DNA of 64,000 nucleotides from Spirochaetaceae bacterium (GTDB taxonomy: Bacteria > Spirochaetota > Spirochaetia > Treponematales > Breznakiellaceae), in assembly GCA_031281945.1 (NCBI GenBank), contig JAITER010000083.1, positions 29,799 through 93,798 on the forward strand, read 5' to 3'. This document shows positions 17,903 to 27,821 of this stretch, one piece after another. A model generated the notes under the pieces. That model was not told the DNA's origin. It was given only the letters and a program-made list of their open reading frames with translations, and did not search any database. A program made the translations under genes and the position numbers. Numbering within the stretch: the stretch's first letter is position 1; each line of letters begins with the position of its first letter.

Positions 17903-20683
17903 TTACGCTATCCCTAATTCTTTAAAAAGTTTTTTGTAAAGTTTGAATTGTTCTGAATGGGCGAATTCGGATATTTTTTCGTCCGGCAATGATTCTAAAA
18001 GGGAGTCCATATAACTAAGCACTGTTTTTAGCTCATTCTTGAATTGCGCCGGTATTTCAGCTTCAGCGTCTTCACTCTCTTCCTCAGACGCCTTTCCCTC
18101 GTCATTTTCCGCTTTAAGAAAATCTTCAGGCGGGGATTCCACGTCTAAACCGTCTAAATCAAAGCCTTCCGCATTAAGGGTTTCTTCTTCCACGGCGCCT
18201 TCGCCCTCAGATGAGGTTTCCGCGTTTTCCGCCGCTCCAAGCGCGTCTTCGTCCAAATTAAAGCTTTCATCGCTAGAGCCTTCGTTATGGGAATCGGCGG
18301 CTTCGGCGTCTAAATTAAAGCTTTCATCGCCAACTTCTTCGTTAGGGGAATCGGCGGCCTCGCCGTCCAAATTCAACCCGTCAACGTTGTTTTCTTCAGC
18401 GTTAAAGTCTTTTTCAGGCGCGGCTTCACCGTCCAAACCGTCTAAATCAAAGCCTTCCGCGTTAAGGCTTTCTTCCACGGCGCCTTCGCCCTCATCCTCA
18501 GAGGGAGTTTCCACGTTTTCCGCCGCTCCAAGCGCGTCTTCGTCCAAATTAAAAATTTCATCGCCAGAACCTTCGTTGGAGGAATCGGCGGCTTCGGCGT
18601 CTAAATTAAAGCTTTCATCGCCAGTTTCTTCGTTGGGGAAATCGGCGGCTTCGGCGTCTAAATTCAACCCGTCAACGTTGTTTTCTTCAGCGTTAAAGTC
18701 TTCCGCAGATGCGGATTCCACGTCCAAAGCGTCCAAATCAAAGCCTTCCGCGTTAAGGCCTTCTTCCACGGCGCCTTCGTCCTCAAAGGAACCTTCCGCG
18801 TTTTCCGCCGCTTCAAGCGCGTCTTCGTCTAAATTAAAGCTTTCATCGCCTGAGCCTTCTTCGTTGGCGGAACCGGCGGCTTCGGCGTCTAAATTCAACC
18901 CGTCAACGTTGTTTTCTTCGGCGTTAAAGTCTTCCGCGGATGCGGCTTCCTCGCCTAAACCGGCCAAATCAAAGCCTTCCGCGTTAAGGCCTTCTTCTTC
19001 CACGGCGCCTTCGTCCGCAGAGGAAATTGCCGCGTTTTCTTCCGCTCCAAGCGCAATGGCGTCTTCGTCCAAATTAAAGCTTTCATCGCCGGCTTCTTCG
19101 TTGGGGAAATCGGCGGTTTCGGCGTCTAAATTCAGCCCGTCAACGTTGTTTTCTTCGGCGTTAAAGTCTTCCGCAGATGCGGCTTCGCCGCCATCTTGCA
19201 AAACAGGTTCTTGCCCGTCTTCCAAAACGCCTTGCGAGTCTGCCTCCTCAACCGCGGCTTCCTCCGCCGGGTTTTCTTCAAGCGGCGCTTCCAAATTAGA
19301 AATCAAATCATCAAAGTTATCGTAATCTTCAGTGGCCTCTTCCGCTTCTAAATTTTCTTCTGGCGCCGCAGCCGCGGAATCATCATAGCTGGAATCGCCG
19401 GCGGCTTCTTCTACAGTTTCCGTGTTCCCGGCGCGCTCGTCTGGAAATTCATCCTTTACTTCTTGCGAAGATATGATGATTTCTTCTTCAAGCGGCGGTT
19501 TTTCTTCCCCATATTCAGAAGAAAGATCTTTGAACGGATCAAAATCGTCTTCCTGTTCATCTTCTTCCAGTTCTATCGTAACGTTGGAAAAGTCGTCTGC
19601 GCGTTCTTCCACCGGGGCCGCGTCTTCCGCGCTCAAAACGCCGGGTTCTAATTTTTCGCCAAATTCACCATCTTCCAACTTGAAACCCATAGTTTCGTCA
19701 AAAGAATCATCATCTTCCGCGACGTCCGGCGCATCACTCAAAAAATCCCGTTTTTCTTCCGCGCCGCCTGAATCTTCTTGCGCGGCTTCCAGGTTGAAAG
19801 ATTCTTCTTCTTCCGGAAAATTCGACGGGGCTTCTTCTTTAGTCCAATCTTCGGCTTCCGGCTCCGCCTCAAAATTTTCGTCATTATGAACGGTTAAAGG
19901 AGCGCTGGTTTCAGCTACTACGTCCGCGTTTATAAGTATGTTGTCAAGTTCATGTAAAGAAAGAGTTTCCGCATCCTCAGCATCTTCATCAATAGGCGGC
20001 GCATCGTCAAAACCCTCTGAATCTTCACCCTCAAGAACGGGCGCCGCCGCGTTTTCCTCATCATCCGCATCATCTGAATTAAGGCGGCTTAACTCATCGC
20101 CGGTAAGCATTACAACATCATCTTCGTTTTCGCCAAAGAAAGAAGACGCCTTGCTCTCCCCGGTTTGCTTGTCGACGCCGGCTTCCGCCTGGTTTATGTT
20201 TACATCATTAAACTGAACCCCGGCGGCGGACGCGGGCTCCGAAGAACCAGCCGGGGCGGATTCTTCTTCAAAGGGGGAGGTCTCCGGCGCGAATTCTTTT
20301 ACGGAAACTTCGGGAGATTTTTCGAATTCGGACGCATTTTTTATGTTGGAAATTTCGCTTTTTAAAGACGAAATTTCGTTTTTAATTTCGGAAAGTTCTT
20401 TGGCTATAGTTTGCAAAAGCATGGTTTGAGCCGCTTCCTGTGAAGAAACCTCTTTTAACGACTCTATAGCCTCTCGTGGAACAGCGGAGCTTTTTACATC
20501 TAAAATCATTTTTTCAGCGGAAGAATCCGGGGGGCTTTTAACCTGGTCTAACTTAAAAAGACCGGACGTTTCGACAAAATTTTCGGGTTCCGATTTTACC
20601 CAAACGCCATATTCGTCAAGTTCTTTTGAAGAACCGACGCCGCTACGAGCGTGTAACACCGACGGCTTTTCTAAGCTGCCCAT
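17903..20683 (-). CDS. Large acidic protein with imperfect tandem repeats
   Basis: A 926-residue protein with no signal peptide or membrane segment. Residues 1-100 form an ordinary N-terminal region (DEYGVWVKSEPENF), followed by a coiled-coil-like helix (LLQTIAKELSEIKNEISS). From about residue 120 to 850 it is dominated by Glu, Asp, Ala and Asn. Within this part a unit built on EDFNAEENNVDGLNLD and GDESFNLDEDA recurs about four times (separate repeat entry). The last 70 residues are ordinary again (KNELKTVLSYMDSLLESLPD) and may be a folded helical module. It lies upstream of the two Maf genes in a probable operon. Acidic disordered spacers often tether or recruit partners. I do not recognise a named family. 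Confidence 0.78.
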   Translation of the reverse strand: MGSLEKPSVLHARSGVGSSKELDEYGVWVKSEPENFVETSGLFKLDQVKSPPDSSAEKMILDVKSSAVPREAIESLKEVSSQEAAQTMLLQTIAKELSEIKNEISSLKSEISNIKNASEFEKSPEVSVKEFAPETSPFEEESAPAGSSEPASAAGVQFNDVNINQAEAGVDKQTGESKASSFFGENEDDVVMLTGDELSRLNSDDADDEENAAAPVLEGEDSEGFDDAPPIDEDAEDAETLSLHELDNILINADVVAETSAPLTVHNDENFEAEPEAEDWTKEEAPSNFPEEEESFNLEAAQEDSGGAEEKRDFLSDAPDVAEDDDSFDETMGFKLEDGEFGEKLEPGVLSAEDAAPVEERADDFSNVTIELEEDEQEDDFDPFKDLSSEYGEEKPPLEEEIIISSQEVKDEFPDERAGNTETVEEAAGDSSYDDSAAAAPEENLEAEEATEDYDNFDDLISNLEAPLEENPAEEAAVEEADSQGVLEDGQEPVLQDGGEAASAEDFNAEENNVDGLNLDAETADFPNEEAGDESFNLDEDAIALGAEENAAISSADEGAVEEEGLNAEGFDLAGLGEEAASAEDFNAEENNVDGLNLDAEAAGSANEEGSGDESFNLDEDALEAAENAEGSFEDEGAVEEGLNAEGFDLDALDVESASAEDFNAEENNVDGLNLDAEAADFPNEETGDESFNLDAEAADSSNEGSGDEIFNLDEDALGAAENVETPSEDEGEGAVEESLNAEGFDLDGLDGEAAPEKDFNAEENNVDGLNLDGEAADSPNEEVGDESFNLDAEAADSHNEGSSDESFNLDEDALGAAENAETSSEGEGAVEEETLNAEGFDLDGLDVESPPEDFLKAENDEGKASEEESEDAEAEIPAQFKNELKTVLSYMDSLLESLPDEKISEFAHSEQFKLYKKLFKELGIA
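18150..19200 (-). repeat. Imperfect tandem repeats coding for the acidic domain
   Basis: On the plus strand the motif gtcaacgttgttttcttc recurs at 18380, 18671, 18902 and 19139. The spacings of 291, 231 and 237 bases are all multiples of three, giving protein units of 97, 77 and 79 residues. The longest unit has an internal duplication of the GDESFNLDAEAAD segment. Near-identity at the DNA level suggests recent expansion by slippage or recombination. Confidence 0.85.
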
Positions 20684-21160
20684 TCATTCCCCCTTGCGCT
20701 AGTTTAAGCAATAAGTCTTCAAAACGCATTTTAGTTTAACCCAAATTGACAAAAAATGGAATACACTTAACCGGAAAAACACCGTTTGACAAATCATCCT
20801 AAACTTAACTTATGCGAAATTGAAAGCCACTTCCGGCGGATTTTGAGCGGAAAAGAAAATTACAAGCCGTTATCCTGGCCGCGCGCGCTCTTTACCGCGC
20901 CCGCGCCGGCGCGCAACCCGAACCGCCTTTTCGCCATAAAGCCGGCTTCTCCGCCGGCTTTCGGTCTCCGCGCCGTCTGTAAACGCTGCGTTTGAATCTT
21001 CATAATGTAATCGGAAACCTCTTTAACTCCCGCTCGCGGGCTGCGCAAGACCGCGAGCGGAAATTCGCGTTTTTTGAAACTATTTTAAATAATTTGAATA
21101 ATAGGATAAAATTAATATCAAGTCATTGACTTTTTGTGTCGAAAAGTATTTAATAGGCTT
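20684..21160. other. Intergenic region upstream of two divergent operons
   Basis: About 475 bases between the minus-strand acidic-protein gene and the plus-strand cell-shape operon. It holds a GC-rich hairpin (AAGCCGGC with GCCGGCTT near 20939-20960) and a ten-base inverted repeat (CCGCTCGCGG with CCGCGAGCGG near 21029-21059). It is A/T-rich from 21070 to 21150, where the operon promoter should lie. Short frames here have no recognisable product. Confidence 0.45.
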
Positions 21161-22108
21161 ATGCCGTCACGCTTCTACGCCTACCGCGGGAAACGCCATC
21201 GTAAACAAGGCTTCCCCGCCGTTGTTATAATCTTGCTTTTGTTTGCGGCCGGCGCGGGGGTTTTCGCCATAGCGGGCGGATTGAATAATTCTTCCGCTAA
21301 TATGCGGCGTCAAATAATGGAAAGCTGGAGGGAGGGCGATTACGACGGCGCTTTTACGATGAGCGCTTTGGGGCTGGAAAAAAAACCCATGGACTTTTTT
21401 CTTCTTACCGTCAACGGCTTTTCCGCTTACCAGATTGCTATAGCTCAAATTAATTCTTCAGATACACAACGGTTTATAGACGCTTCGGTTTGGTCTTTAC
21501 GAAAAGCCATGTTAACAAAAGAAGGCAAACGCGATGAAAGAATTTTTTATGTGCTTGGAAAAGCGTACTATTACAAGGGAGCGCCGTTTATGGATTTGGC
21601 GGTTTCCTATTTAGAGGCCGCCTCCAGTTCAGGCTATCCGGCTTCCGACATAAACGAGTATTTGGGCCTCGCGTACGCGGCGTTAAAGGACTACCAAAGC
21701 AGCGTAAACGCTTTTTCTAAAGCTCTTCAGCCTGTAAATGGAGACGCCCCGCTTTCCGGCTCCGATATTTTTCTTTTAGCCATAGCAAGATCTTACTTTG
21801 AATTGGGAGAAACCGGGCGGGCCAAAGCGTATTTAATGCGGGCTTTGGAAGTGTCCAGGGATTATAAAACCATAGTTTCAGCCAGAATTTTGCTTGGAAA
21901 CGTATTTGTGGCGGAAAACGATCTCGCGGCGGCTGAAAATCAGTATTTAACAATATTGAACGAAAGCGGGGAATCGGCGGAGGCCAGATTTTTCCTGGGC
22001 GAAATTTACGCCCTTAAAGAAAACACAATAAGAGCGCGGGCGGAATGGCGCAAGGCGTTGCGTATAGATCCGGCTTACGCTCCGGCGAGAGAGCGATTGA
22101 ATATATAA
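21161..22108 (+). CDS. Membrane-anchored TPR protein of the cell-shape operon
   Basis: About 315 residues. A basic N-terminus is followed by one transmembrane helix (AVVIILLLFAAGAGVFAIAGG, about residues 22-42), then TPR-like helical repeats such as FYVLGKAYYYKGAPFMDLAV, IFLLAIARSYFELGETGRAK and ARFFLGEIYALKENTIRARA. The domain probably faces the periplasm. It lies 24 bases upstream of mreB with a good ribosome-binding site between, so it heads the mre operon; a scaffold role in elongasome assembly is an inference. ATG 21161 is preferred to the upstream GTG 21134. Confidence 0.82.
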   Translation: MPSRFYAYRGKRHRKQGFPAVVIILLLFAAGAGVFAIAGGLNNSSANMRRQIMESWREGDYDGAFTMSALGLEKKPMDFFLLTVNGFSAYQIAIAQINSSDTQRFIDASVWSLRKAMLTKEGKRDERIFYVLGKAYYYKGAPFMDLAVSYLEAASSSGYPASDINEYLGLAYAALKDYQSSVNAFSKALQPVNGDAPLSGSDIFLLAIARSYFELGETGRAKAYLMRALEVSRDYKTIVSARILLGNVFVAENDLAAAENQYLTILNESGESAEARFFLGEIYALKENTIRARAEWRKALRIDPAYAPARERLNI

Positions 22109-22132
22109 ACGGATTAAACAAACGGAGGAATA

Positions 22133-23161
22133 ATGTTTGGAATAAAGTCGTCTGATATAGGCATAGATTTGGGTACTTGCAACACTCTTATTTATATAAG
22201 GGGTAGAGGAATCGTGGTAAACGAACCTTCTGTGGTCGCGGTGGAGAGAGGCACCAAAAAAGTTATGGCTGTAGGCGCGGACGCAAAACGTATGCTCTAC
22301 AAAACTCCAGAAAACATCATAGCGATACGTCCTATGCGGGACGGCGTTATAGCCGATCTTGAATCCACAGAAAAAATGATACGGCATTTTATTTCCAAAG
22401 CTCTTCCAAGATACCGTTTTATTAAACCAAGAATGATAATCGGCATACCTTCATGTATAACGGAAGTCGAAAAACGCGCCGTGGAAGAAAGCGCTTACAA
22501 GGCCGGAGCCAGGGATGTTATGGTTATCGAAGAAAGCCGCGCCGCCGCCATAGGCGCGGACATCCCCATTTTTGAACCCGCGGGCCACATGATTTGCGAC
22601 ATAGGCGGCGGCACCACCGAAATATCGGTGATATCCCTGGGCGGCATGGTGGTTACAAACGCCATCCGCTTAGGCGGCGATGAATTTGACGAGGCGATAG
22701 TTAAGCATGTTCGTTCCGTTCACAACCTAATAATAGGCGACCACATGGCGGAAAGGCTTAAAATAGAAATAGGCAACGCCGCGCCGTCCGAAACTATAGA
22801 AAAAGTTGAAATTAAAGGCACGGACGCCATAACCGGCCTTCCGCGCCGCCTTGAAATAGATTCCGTTGAAGTGCGCGACGCCCTAAAAGATCCGATAACC
22901 CAAATTATAGACGAAATAAAAGTGATACTCGGCAAAACCCCGCCGGAACTCGCCGCGGATATAGTGGAACAGGGCATAGTTATGACGGGCGGGGGGAGCC
23001 TGCTTAAAGGGCTGCCTAAACTTATTTCCAAAGAAACCGGCGTTCCGGTTATTTTGGCGGAAAACCCGCTTGAGTGCGTAGCTTTAGGCGCCGGAAAATA
23101 TTTTGAAAACATCCGGAGCTTCGACAGCACCCACACCATTTACGATAATCTTAACGGATAA
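22133..23161 (+). CDS. mreB: Rod shape-determining protein MreB
   Basis: A bacterial actin that organises lateral wall synthesis beneath the inner membrane. It is 342 residues long, the normal size. The phosphate-1 loop is [13 protein letters not shown] (about 8-20), the phosphate-2 loop [21 protein letters not shown], and the adenosine loop [24 protein letters not shown] sequence precedes the ATG. It is followed by mreC after two bases, starting the conserved mreBCD-mrdA-rodA order. Confidence 0.98.
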   Translation: MFGIKSSDIGIDLGTCNTLIYIRGRGIVVNEPSVVAVERGTKKVMAVGADAKRMLYKTPENIIAIRPMRDGVIADLESTEKMIRHFISKALPRYRFIKPRMIIGIPSCITEVEKRAVEESAYKAGARDVMVIEESRAAAIGADIPIFEPAGHMICDIGGGTTEISVISLGGMVVTNAIRLGGDEFDEAIVKHVRSVHNLIIGDHMAERLKIEIGNAAPSETIEKVEIKGTDAITGLPRRLEIDSVEVRDALKDPITQIIDEIKVILGKTPPELAADIVEQGIVMTGGGSLLKGLPKLISKETGVPVILAENPLECVALGAGKYFENIRSFDSTHTIYDNLNG

Positions 23162-23163
23162 TA

Positions 23164-24060
23164 ATGCGAATCTCAAAAGAAAAAAAGAAAAAGGGCGCGG
23201 TTTCCAGCGCTTACGTATTTGTAGCTCTAACCCTTATTTCTTTTTCGCTTTTACTTTTTTCCACGCGCAGTTTTGTAATAGACATACGGGACACGGGCCT
23301 TTCCGTTTTTTCCGGCGTGCGCGGCGCGATTTATTCAGTTTCTTCAATGATTTCCCACACCTTTCTTTCCGTTAAGGAGCTTTCTTCTTTACGAAAAGAC
23401 TATGCTGAACTGTTGCAAAAAATAACGCGCTATGAACAATTGGAACGAACGGCGGCTGACATAAGGCAGGAAAACAACCGGTTGCGCGAACTTTTAGCTT
23501 TTTCCCAAACCATGCGTTTCACCCATATCCCCGCTGAAATTTCAGGCCGCGACCCGGACAACCTGTTTTCGGCTTTTGTTATAAACAAAGGCTCTTCCAG
23601 CGGCATAACCGTAAATATGCCGGTTATAGCGTATCAAAACGGGACGCAAGCCCTGGTAGGCAAAATTATACAAGCAGGCAGCCTCGAAAGCCTCGTTATG
23701 CCGCTGTACGATGAAAAATCATACATTTCGGCGCGCCTTGCTCAAACAAGGTACGAAGGTATAGTGCAGGGCGGCTTGAATCCGGAAAAACCGCTTGTTA
23801 TGCGCCTCGTCCCCAAAAGGGCTCAGGACGAAATACATACGGGAGACGTGGTTGTTTCTTCCGGCGTAGGCGGGGTTTTTCCTCCCGGCCTTAACATAGG
23901 CCGCATATCAAATATAATTTACAGAGAATACGAACCTTCACTGGAATTGGAAGTAAAATCCGCGGTGGATTTTTCCAGGCTGGAATATGTTTTCGCGGTG
24001 GATAAAGAAACAATTGGAACCGGGGAAACGCCGTTCGACGAAGTTGAGTCCGCGCAATAG
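23164..24060 (+). CDS. mreC: Rod shape-determining protein MreC
   Basis: A bitopic inner-membrane protein whose periplasmic part links MreB/MreD to the elongation penicillin-binding protein. After a Lys-rich start comes a transmembrane helix (about residues 15-40), a coiled coil (ELSSLRKDYAELLQKITRYEQ onwards, about 75-115), and the paired beta-barrel region with typical GSSSGITVNMPVIA and GDVVVSSGVGGVFPPGLNIG. It has 298 residues, normal for the family. Confidence 0.95.
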   Translation: MRISKEKKKKGAVSSAYVFVALTLISFSLLLFSTRSFVIDIRDTGLSVFSGVRGAIYSVSSMISHTFLSVKELSSLRKDYAELLQKITRYEQLERTAADIRQENNRLRELLAFSQTMRFTHIPAEISGRDPDNLFSAFVINKGSSSGITVNMPVIAYQNGTQALVGKIIQAGSLESLVMPLYDEKSYISARLAQTRYEGIVQGGLNPEKPLVMRLVPKRAQDEIHTGDVVVSSGVGGVFPPGLNIGRISNIIYREYEPSLELEVKSAVDFSRLEYVFAVDKETIGTGETPFDEVESAQ

Positions 24061-24143
24061 ACCCGCCGGATGTTAAACAATAAAATTGTTCGGAAACTCA
24101 AGCGGTTTCTAAACGGCTTAAACGGAAAATCAGGAGCGAGTGA

Positions 24144-24650
24144 ATGACGAAACATATTGTATGGGCCACGCTTTTTATTCTAATAGCTGGAATTCTGCAA
24201 TCCACATTGCTTTCCCACATGAGGCCGTTGCTTAGCGCGTCTCCTGATATAGCCCTTTGCATCCTTATATATTCAGCTTACCTAAACGGCGCGATGACGG
24301 GGCAGCTTACGGGATTTTTTTCTGGAATACTTTTAGACTTCCTTTCAGCGTCTCCTTTAGGGCTTAACATATTTGTGCGCACATTAATAGGCGGAGCCTG
24401 CGGGCTGTTGCGCGGGTCTTTCTTTTTAGACGCCGTTTTTCTTCCAATGGCGCTTTCCGCCGTTGCGACCTTGTTAAAGGCTTTAATCCATTTTCTGCTG
24501 AACATACTTTTCGCGGGAGCCGTACCCGCATACTCTTTTACTTCGGGCGTTTTGTGGATGGAGACGCTCTTAAACGCTATATGCACACCGTTTATATTCG
24601 CCGTGTTAAAATCATTCGGCGCTCTGTTGACGTCGCAAAAGGAAAGTTAA
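24144..24650 (+). CDS. mreD: Rod shape-determining protein MreD
   Basis: A small, hydrophobic inner-membrane protein of 168 residues with about five helices. The pattern GILLDFLSASPLGLNIFVRT is characteristic of MreD. It starts after an AGGAG sequence, and its stop abuts the start of the mrdA gene. It works with MreB, MreC, RodA and PBP2 in the elongasome. Confidence 0.92.
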   Translation: MTKHIVWATLFILIAGILQSTLLSHMRPLLSASPDIALCILIYSAYLNGAMTGQLTGFFSGILLDFLSASPLGLNIFVRTLIGGACGLLRGSFFLDAVFLPMALSAVATLLKALIHFLLNILFAGAVPAYSFTSGVLWMETLLNAICTPFIFAVLKSFGALLTSQKES

Positions 24651-26510
24651 ATGTTGTCGCCGGATGAAAAAACAGGAAAACGCATAGATATTCTAAGAAT
24701 CGTCTTTATATCATTTTTTTTTCTGTACACAATAAAACTTTTTTCGTTGCAAATTCTAAATCGTGAACAATACCAGAAACGGGCTGAAGACATAACGAAG
24801 CGGACGACTACAATTCCGGCTTCCCGCGGGGAAATATACGATAGGAATTTTATATCTCCGGTAGTTTACAACAGCAATTCTTTCGCGGTTTATATATCGC
24901 CGGCTGAAGTGCCGCAGTATGAAATACCGGAAGTTTTGAACAGGCTGGCGAATATACTGGCTATGACGGTTCCTCAAATAGAACGCAAACTTCCCGCGAG
25001 GTACTATTACCTTTTTCAGCCTATAGAAATAGCGTCCAACCTGTCTTACGAAACTATAGCGAAGCTGGCCGAAAACGCAAGCTCTCTTCCCGGTGTGAGC
25101 TGGCAATCCAAGCCGGTGCGCAACTACAACGACATAGGGTCGCTTTCCCATGTTATAGGTTACGTAGGCGATATAACCAGGGACGAACTCACCACGCTTT
25201 ACAACAAAGGCTATAATTCCAGCGACGTCATAGGCAAGGCCGGCGTTGAAAAACAATACGACGAACTTTTAAAAGGCAAAGACGGAGTTGAAACCAGAAT
25301 AGTGGACGTGAGGGGGAAAGAAGCGCAAAACCAGGCGATTGTGCGGGAAGCTCCCGAAATGGGGCGCAACCTGGTGCTCACTATAGACCGCTCCATACAA
25401 ACGCTTGCGGAAAAGGCCTTGGGAGAGCGCATAGGCGCGGTTATTGTAAGCCGCCCGTCTACAGGCGAGATACTGGCCATGGTGTCGTATCCCTGGTACA
25501 ACAGCAACGTATTCAACAGGATAGGCGTTGGAAATGAATATCAAAACCTTATCAACGACCCGGACCGCCCGCTTATAAACAGGGCCATACAGTCGAGCTA
25601 CCCACCAGGCTCCACTTTTAAGATTGTTATGACGACCGGCATAATAGCCGAAAACGTATACCCCATAGACAGAACGGTGGAATGCGCGGGCGAAATGTGG
25701 TATGGCGACCGGTTTTGGAACTGCCACATACATAAGCCGGGGCATGGGCGGCTTTCGTTGCAAAGAGCTCTAGCTCAATCTTGCGATATATACTACTGGG
25801 TGATAGGCCGTGATTACATGGGTGTAGAGCGAATAGTTTCTTACGCTAAAGAATTCGGTTTAGGCGAACTCACCGGAATAGATTTACCCGGAGAAATCGC
25901 GGGCATAGTTCCAACCCCATACTGGAAAGACCGTAAAGTCCACCAAAAATGGCAAAGCGGCGATACAATGAATATGTCGATAGGGCAGGGCTATATGCTT
26001 GTTACGCCTTTACAAATGGCGAATATGGTTTCCATGGTGGTGAATGACGGCGTAATCTACCGCCCGCAAATTTTAAAAGAAATACGCAACCCGCTTAACG
26101 GTGAAATTGAGGAAAGGCGAGAGAGGGAAATTTTGCTCAAAAGCGACATAGATAAAGCGATTTTTGAACAAGACAGGCAATATATGCGCTCGGTAATCAG
26201 CGAAGGAACGGCGCGTTACCCGTTGAATATAAAATCCGTGGAAATAGCGGGAAAGACCGGCACAAGCGAAGTCGGCCTAAAAGACCGCTGGCATTCATGG
26301 TTTACGGCTTTCGCTCCGTACGAAACGGACGATCCGCATGAACGCATAGTCGTATCTATAATTGTGGAAGCTGTAAACGAGTGGGAGTGGTGGGCGCCTT
26401 ACGCTTCGGCCATCATTTTTCAGGGAGTGTTCGCGAAGCAAACTTACGAACAGGCTGTAGAAAGTTTAGGCTTCCAGTACCTTTTCCCAGTGCGAGAGAG
26501 ACGGGATTAA
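24651..26510 (+). CDS. mrdA: Penicillin-binding protein 2 (elongasome transpeptidase)
   Basis: A class B penicillin-binding protein of 619 residues that cross-links peptidoglycan during elongation. One N-terminal transmembrane helix (about 13-33) is followed by the pedestal domain with the ASRGEIYDRN motif. The transpeptidase domain carries the active-site serine in PPGSTFK (Ser about 321), SCD (about 377) and KTGT in AGKTGTSEVG (about 535). It starts directly after the mreD stop and precedes rodA by six bases. Confidence 0.97.
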   Translation: MLSPDEKTGKRIDILRIVFISFFFLYTIKLFSLQILNREQYQKRAEDITKRTTTIPASRGEIYDRNFISPVVYNSNSFAVYISPAEVPQYEIPEVLNRLANILAMTVPQIERKLPARYYYLFQPIEIASNLSYETIAKLAENASSLPGVSWQSKPVRNYNDIGSLSHVIGYVGDITRDELTTLYNKGYNSSDVIGKAGVEKQYDELLKGKDGVETRIVDVRGKEAQNQAIVREAPEMGRNLVLTIDRSIQTLAEKALGERIGAVIVSRPSTGEILAMVSYPWYNSNVFNRIGVGNEYQNLINDPDRPLINRAIQSSYPPGSTFKIVMTTGIIAENVYPIDRTVECAGEMWYGDRFWNCHIHKPGHGRLSLQRALAQSCDIYYWVIGRDYMGVERIVSYAKEFGLGELTGIDLPGEIAGIVPTPYWKDRKVHQKWQSGDTMNMSIGQGYMLVTPLQMANMVSMVVNDGVIYRPQILKEIRNPLNGEIEERREREILLKSDIDKAIFEQDRQYMRSVISEGTARYPLNIKSVEIAGKTGTSEVGLKDRWHSWFTAFAPYETDDPHERIVVSIIVEAVNEWEWWAPYASAIIFQGVFAKQTYEQAVESLGFQYLFPVRERRD

Positions 26511-26516
26511 CTTTAA

Positions 26517-27821
26517 ATGAAAACAAATCTTTTTGAATTTGACTTTCCTTTGCTTTTTTCCGCAATAGTTCTTACTTTTTTCGGCATTTTATTTATATAT
26601 TCCTCCAGCATAAGTTCTTCCGGCGCTCCGGCTTCTTCAGAGTACATACGCCAGATAGTATGGGCGGTAGTCGGGCTTTTCGCGGCTATAGTTATGGCGC
26701 TTTCCAACTATTCAAGAATATATCATATCGCGATATACCTTTATATCGTAACTATTTTTCTGCTTATTCTAACCCTTTTTATGGGTACGGTGGTAAACGG
26801 AGCGCGCGCCTGGATACGCATAGGCTCATTCGGGATACAACCTTCTGAATTTACAAAAATAACAACTATACTTTTTCTTTCGCAGTATTTAGATTCATCA
26901 AAAAGAAACACCAACGATTTTCACCGTTTCGCGGTTTCCTGTTTTATATGCCTTTTACCAATGGGTTTAGTGTTGCTTCAGCCGGATTTTGGAACGTCGC
27001 TTGTATTTATCCCGATTTTAATAGTTATAACTTTTGTAGCCGGAATACCGGGGCGTTATGTTTTTTTTATTGGATTATGCGTAATGTTAACCGCGGTTTT
27101 GGCGATACTTCCATTTTGGCAGTCGCTTATACTAAAAAATTCACATTATTTTTCTTTTTTAACTGATTTTAAATTTATTATCGGGTTTACAATTTTATTG
27201 CTCGCGGCTTTTTCAATAGCGCTTTTTGGTTTTTTAAGGTACAAAAAAAAGTATTTTTACTGGATAGCGTACGCCTCAATTTTAGCCATAGCGGCTCTTT
27301 TACTATCATTTATGGCGCGAAAAGTGCTTAAAGACTATCAAATTATGCGTTTGGTGGTCTTTTTAGACCCGAACGTGGATCCTCGCGGCTCCGGCTGGAA
27401 CATCATACAATCAATTATAGCGATAGGATCAGGCGGCTTTTTCGGCAAGGGCTTTTTGCAGGGAACTCAAAGCCATTACCGTTTTTTACCTCAACAAAGC
27501 ACGGACTTTATTTTTTCAATTTATTCGGAAGAATGGGGTTTTATAGGCGGAGTTTTTGTGTTTATTCTTTTTTTGGTGATATGCCTGCGTCTTTTAGCCA
27601 TAATTAAAAACACAAGCGATCCTTTCGGGTCATATATAACAGCCGGACTCGCCGCCATGTACATATTTCATTTTTTAATAAACGTAGGCATGACCATGGG
27701 GGTTATGCCTATAACAGGAATTCCTTTGTTATTCATGTCTTACGGAGGTTCCGCTCTTATATCGTCCATGGTGGGAGTAGGCCTTGCGTTAAGCGTACAT
27801 ATTAGAAGATTTCAATTTTGA
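26517..27821 (+). CDS. rodA: Peptidoglycan glycosyltransferase RodA
   Basis: A SEDS-family membrane glycosyltransferase of 434 residues that polymerises lipid II with its partner PBP2. It has about ten transmembrane segments. SEDS hallmarks are GARAWIRIGSFGIQPSEF, LLQPDFGTSLVF, and near the end GMTMGVMPITGIPLLFMSYGGSAL. The last four bases (TTGA) overlap the TTG start of the next gene, coupling their translation. Confidence 0.97.
   Translation: MKTNLFEFDFPLLFSAIVLTFFGILFIYSSSISSSGAPASSEYIRQIVWAVVGLFAAIVMALSNYSRIYHIAIYLYIVTIFLLILTLFMGTVVNGARAWIRIGSFGIQPSEFTKITTILFLSQYLDSSKRNTNDFHRFAVSCFICLLPMGLVLLQPDFGTSLVFIPILIVITFVAGIPGRYVFFIGLCVMLTAVLAILPFWQSLILKNSHYFSFLTDFKFIIGFTILLLAAFSIALFGFLRYKKKYFYWIAYASILAIAALLLSFMARKVLKDYQIMRLVVFLDPNVDPRGSGWNIIQSIIAIGSGGFFGKGFLQGTQSHYRFLPQQSTDFIFSIYSEEWGFIGGVFVFILFLVICLRLLAIIKNTSDPFGSYITAGLAAMYIFHFLINVGMTMGVMPITGIPLLFMSYGGSALISSMVGVGLALSVHIRRFQF

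Noticed and set aside
18039..19325. Long Ser/Ala-rich plus-strand frame (428 codons)
   Set aside because: It is antisense to the acidic repeat gene; Glu/Asp repeats on one strand give Ser-rich frames on the other. No ribosome-binding site or natural sequence.
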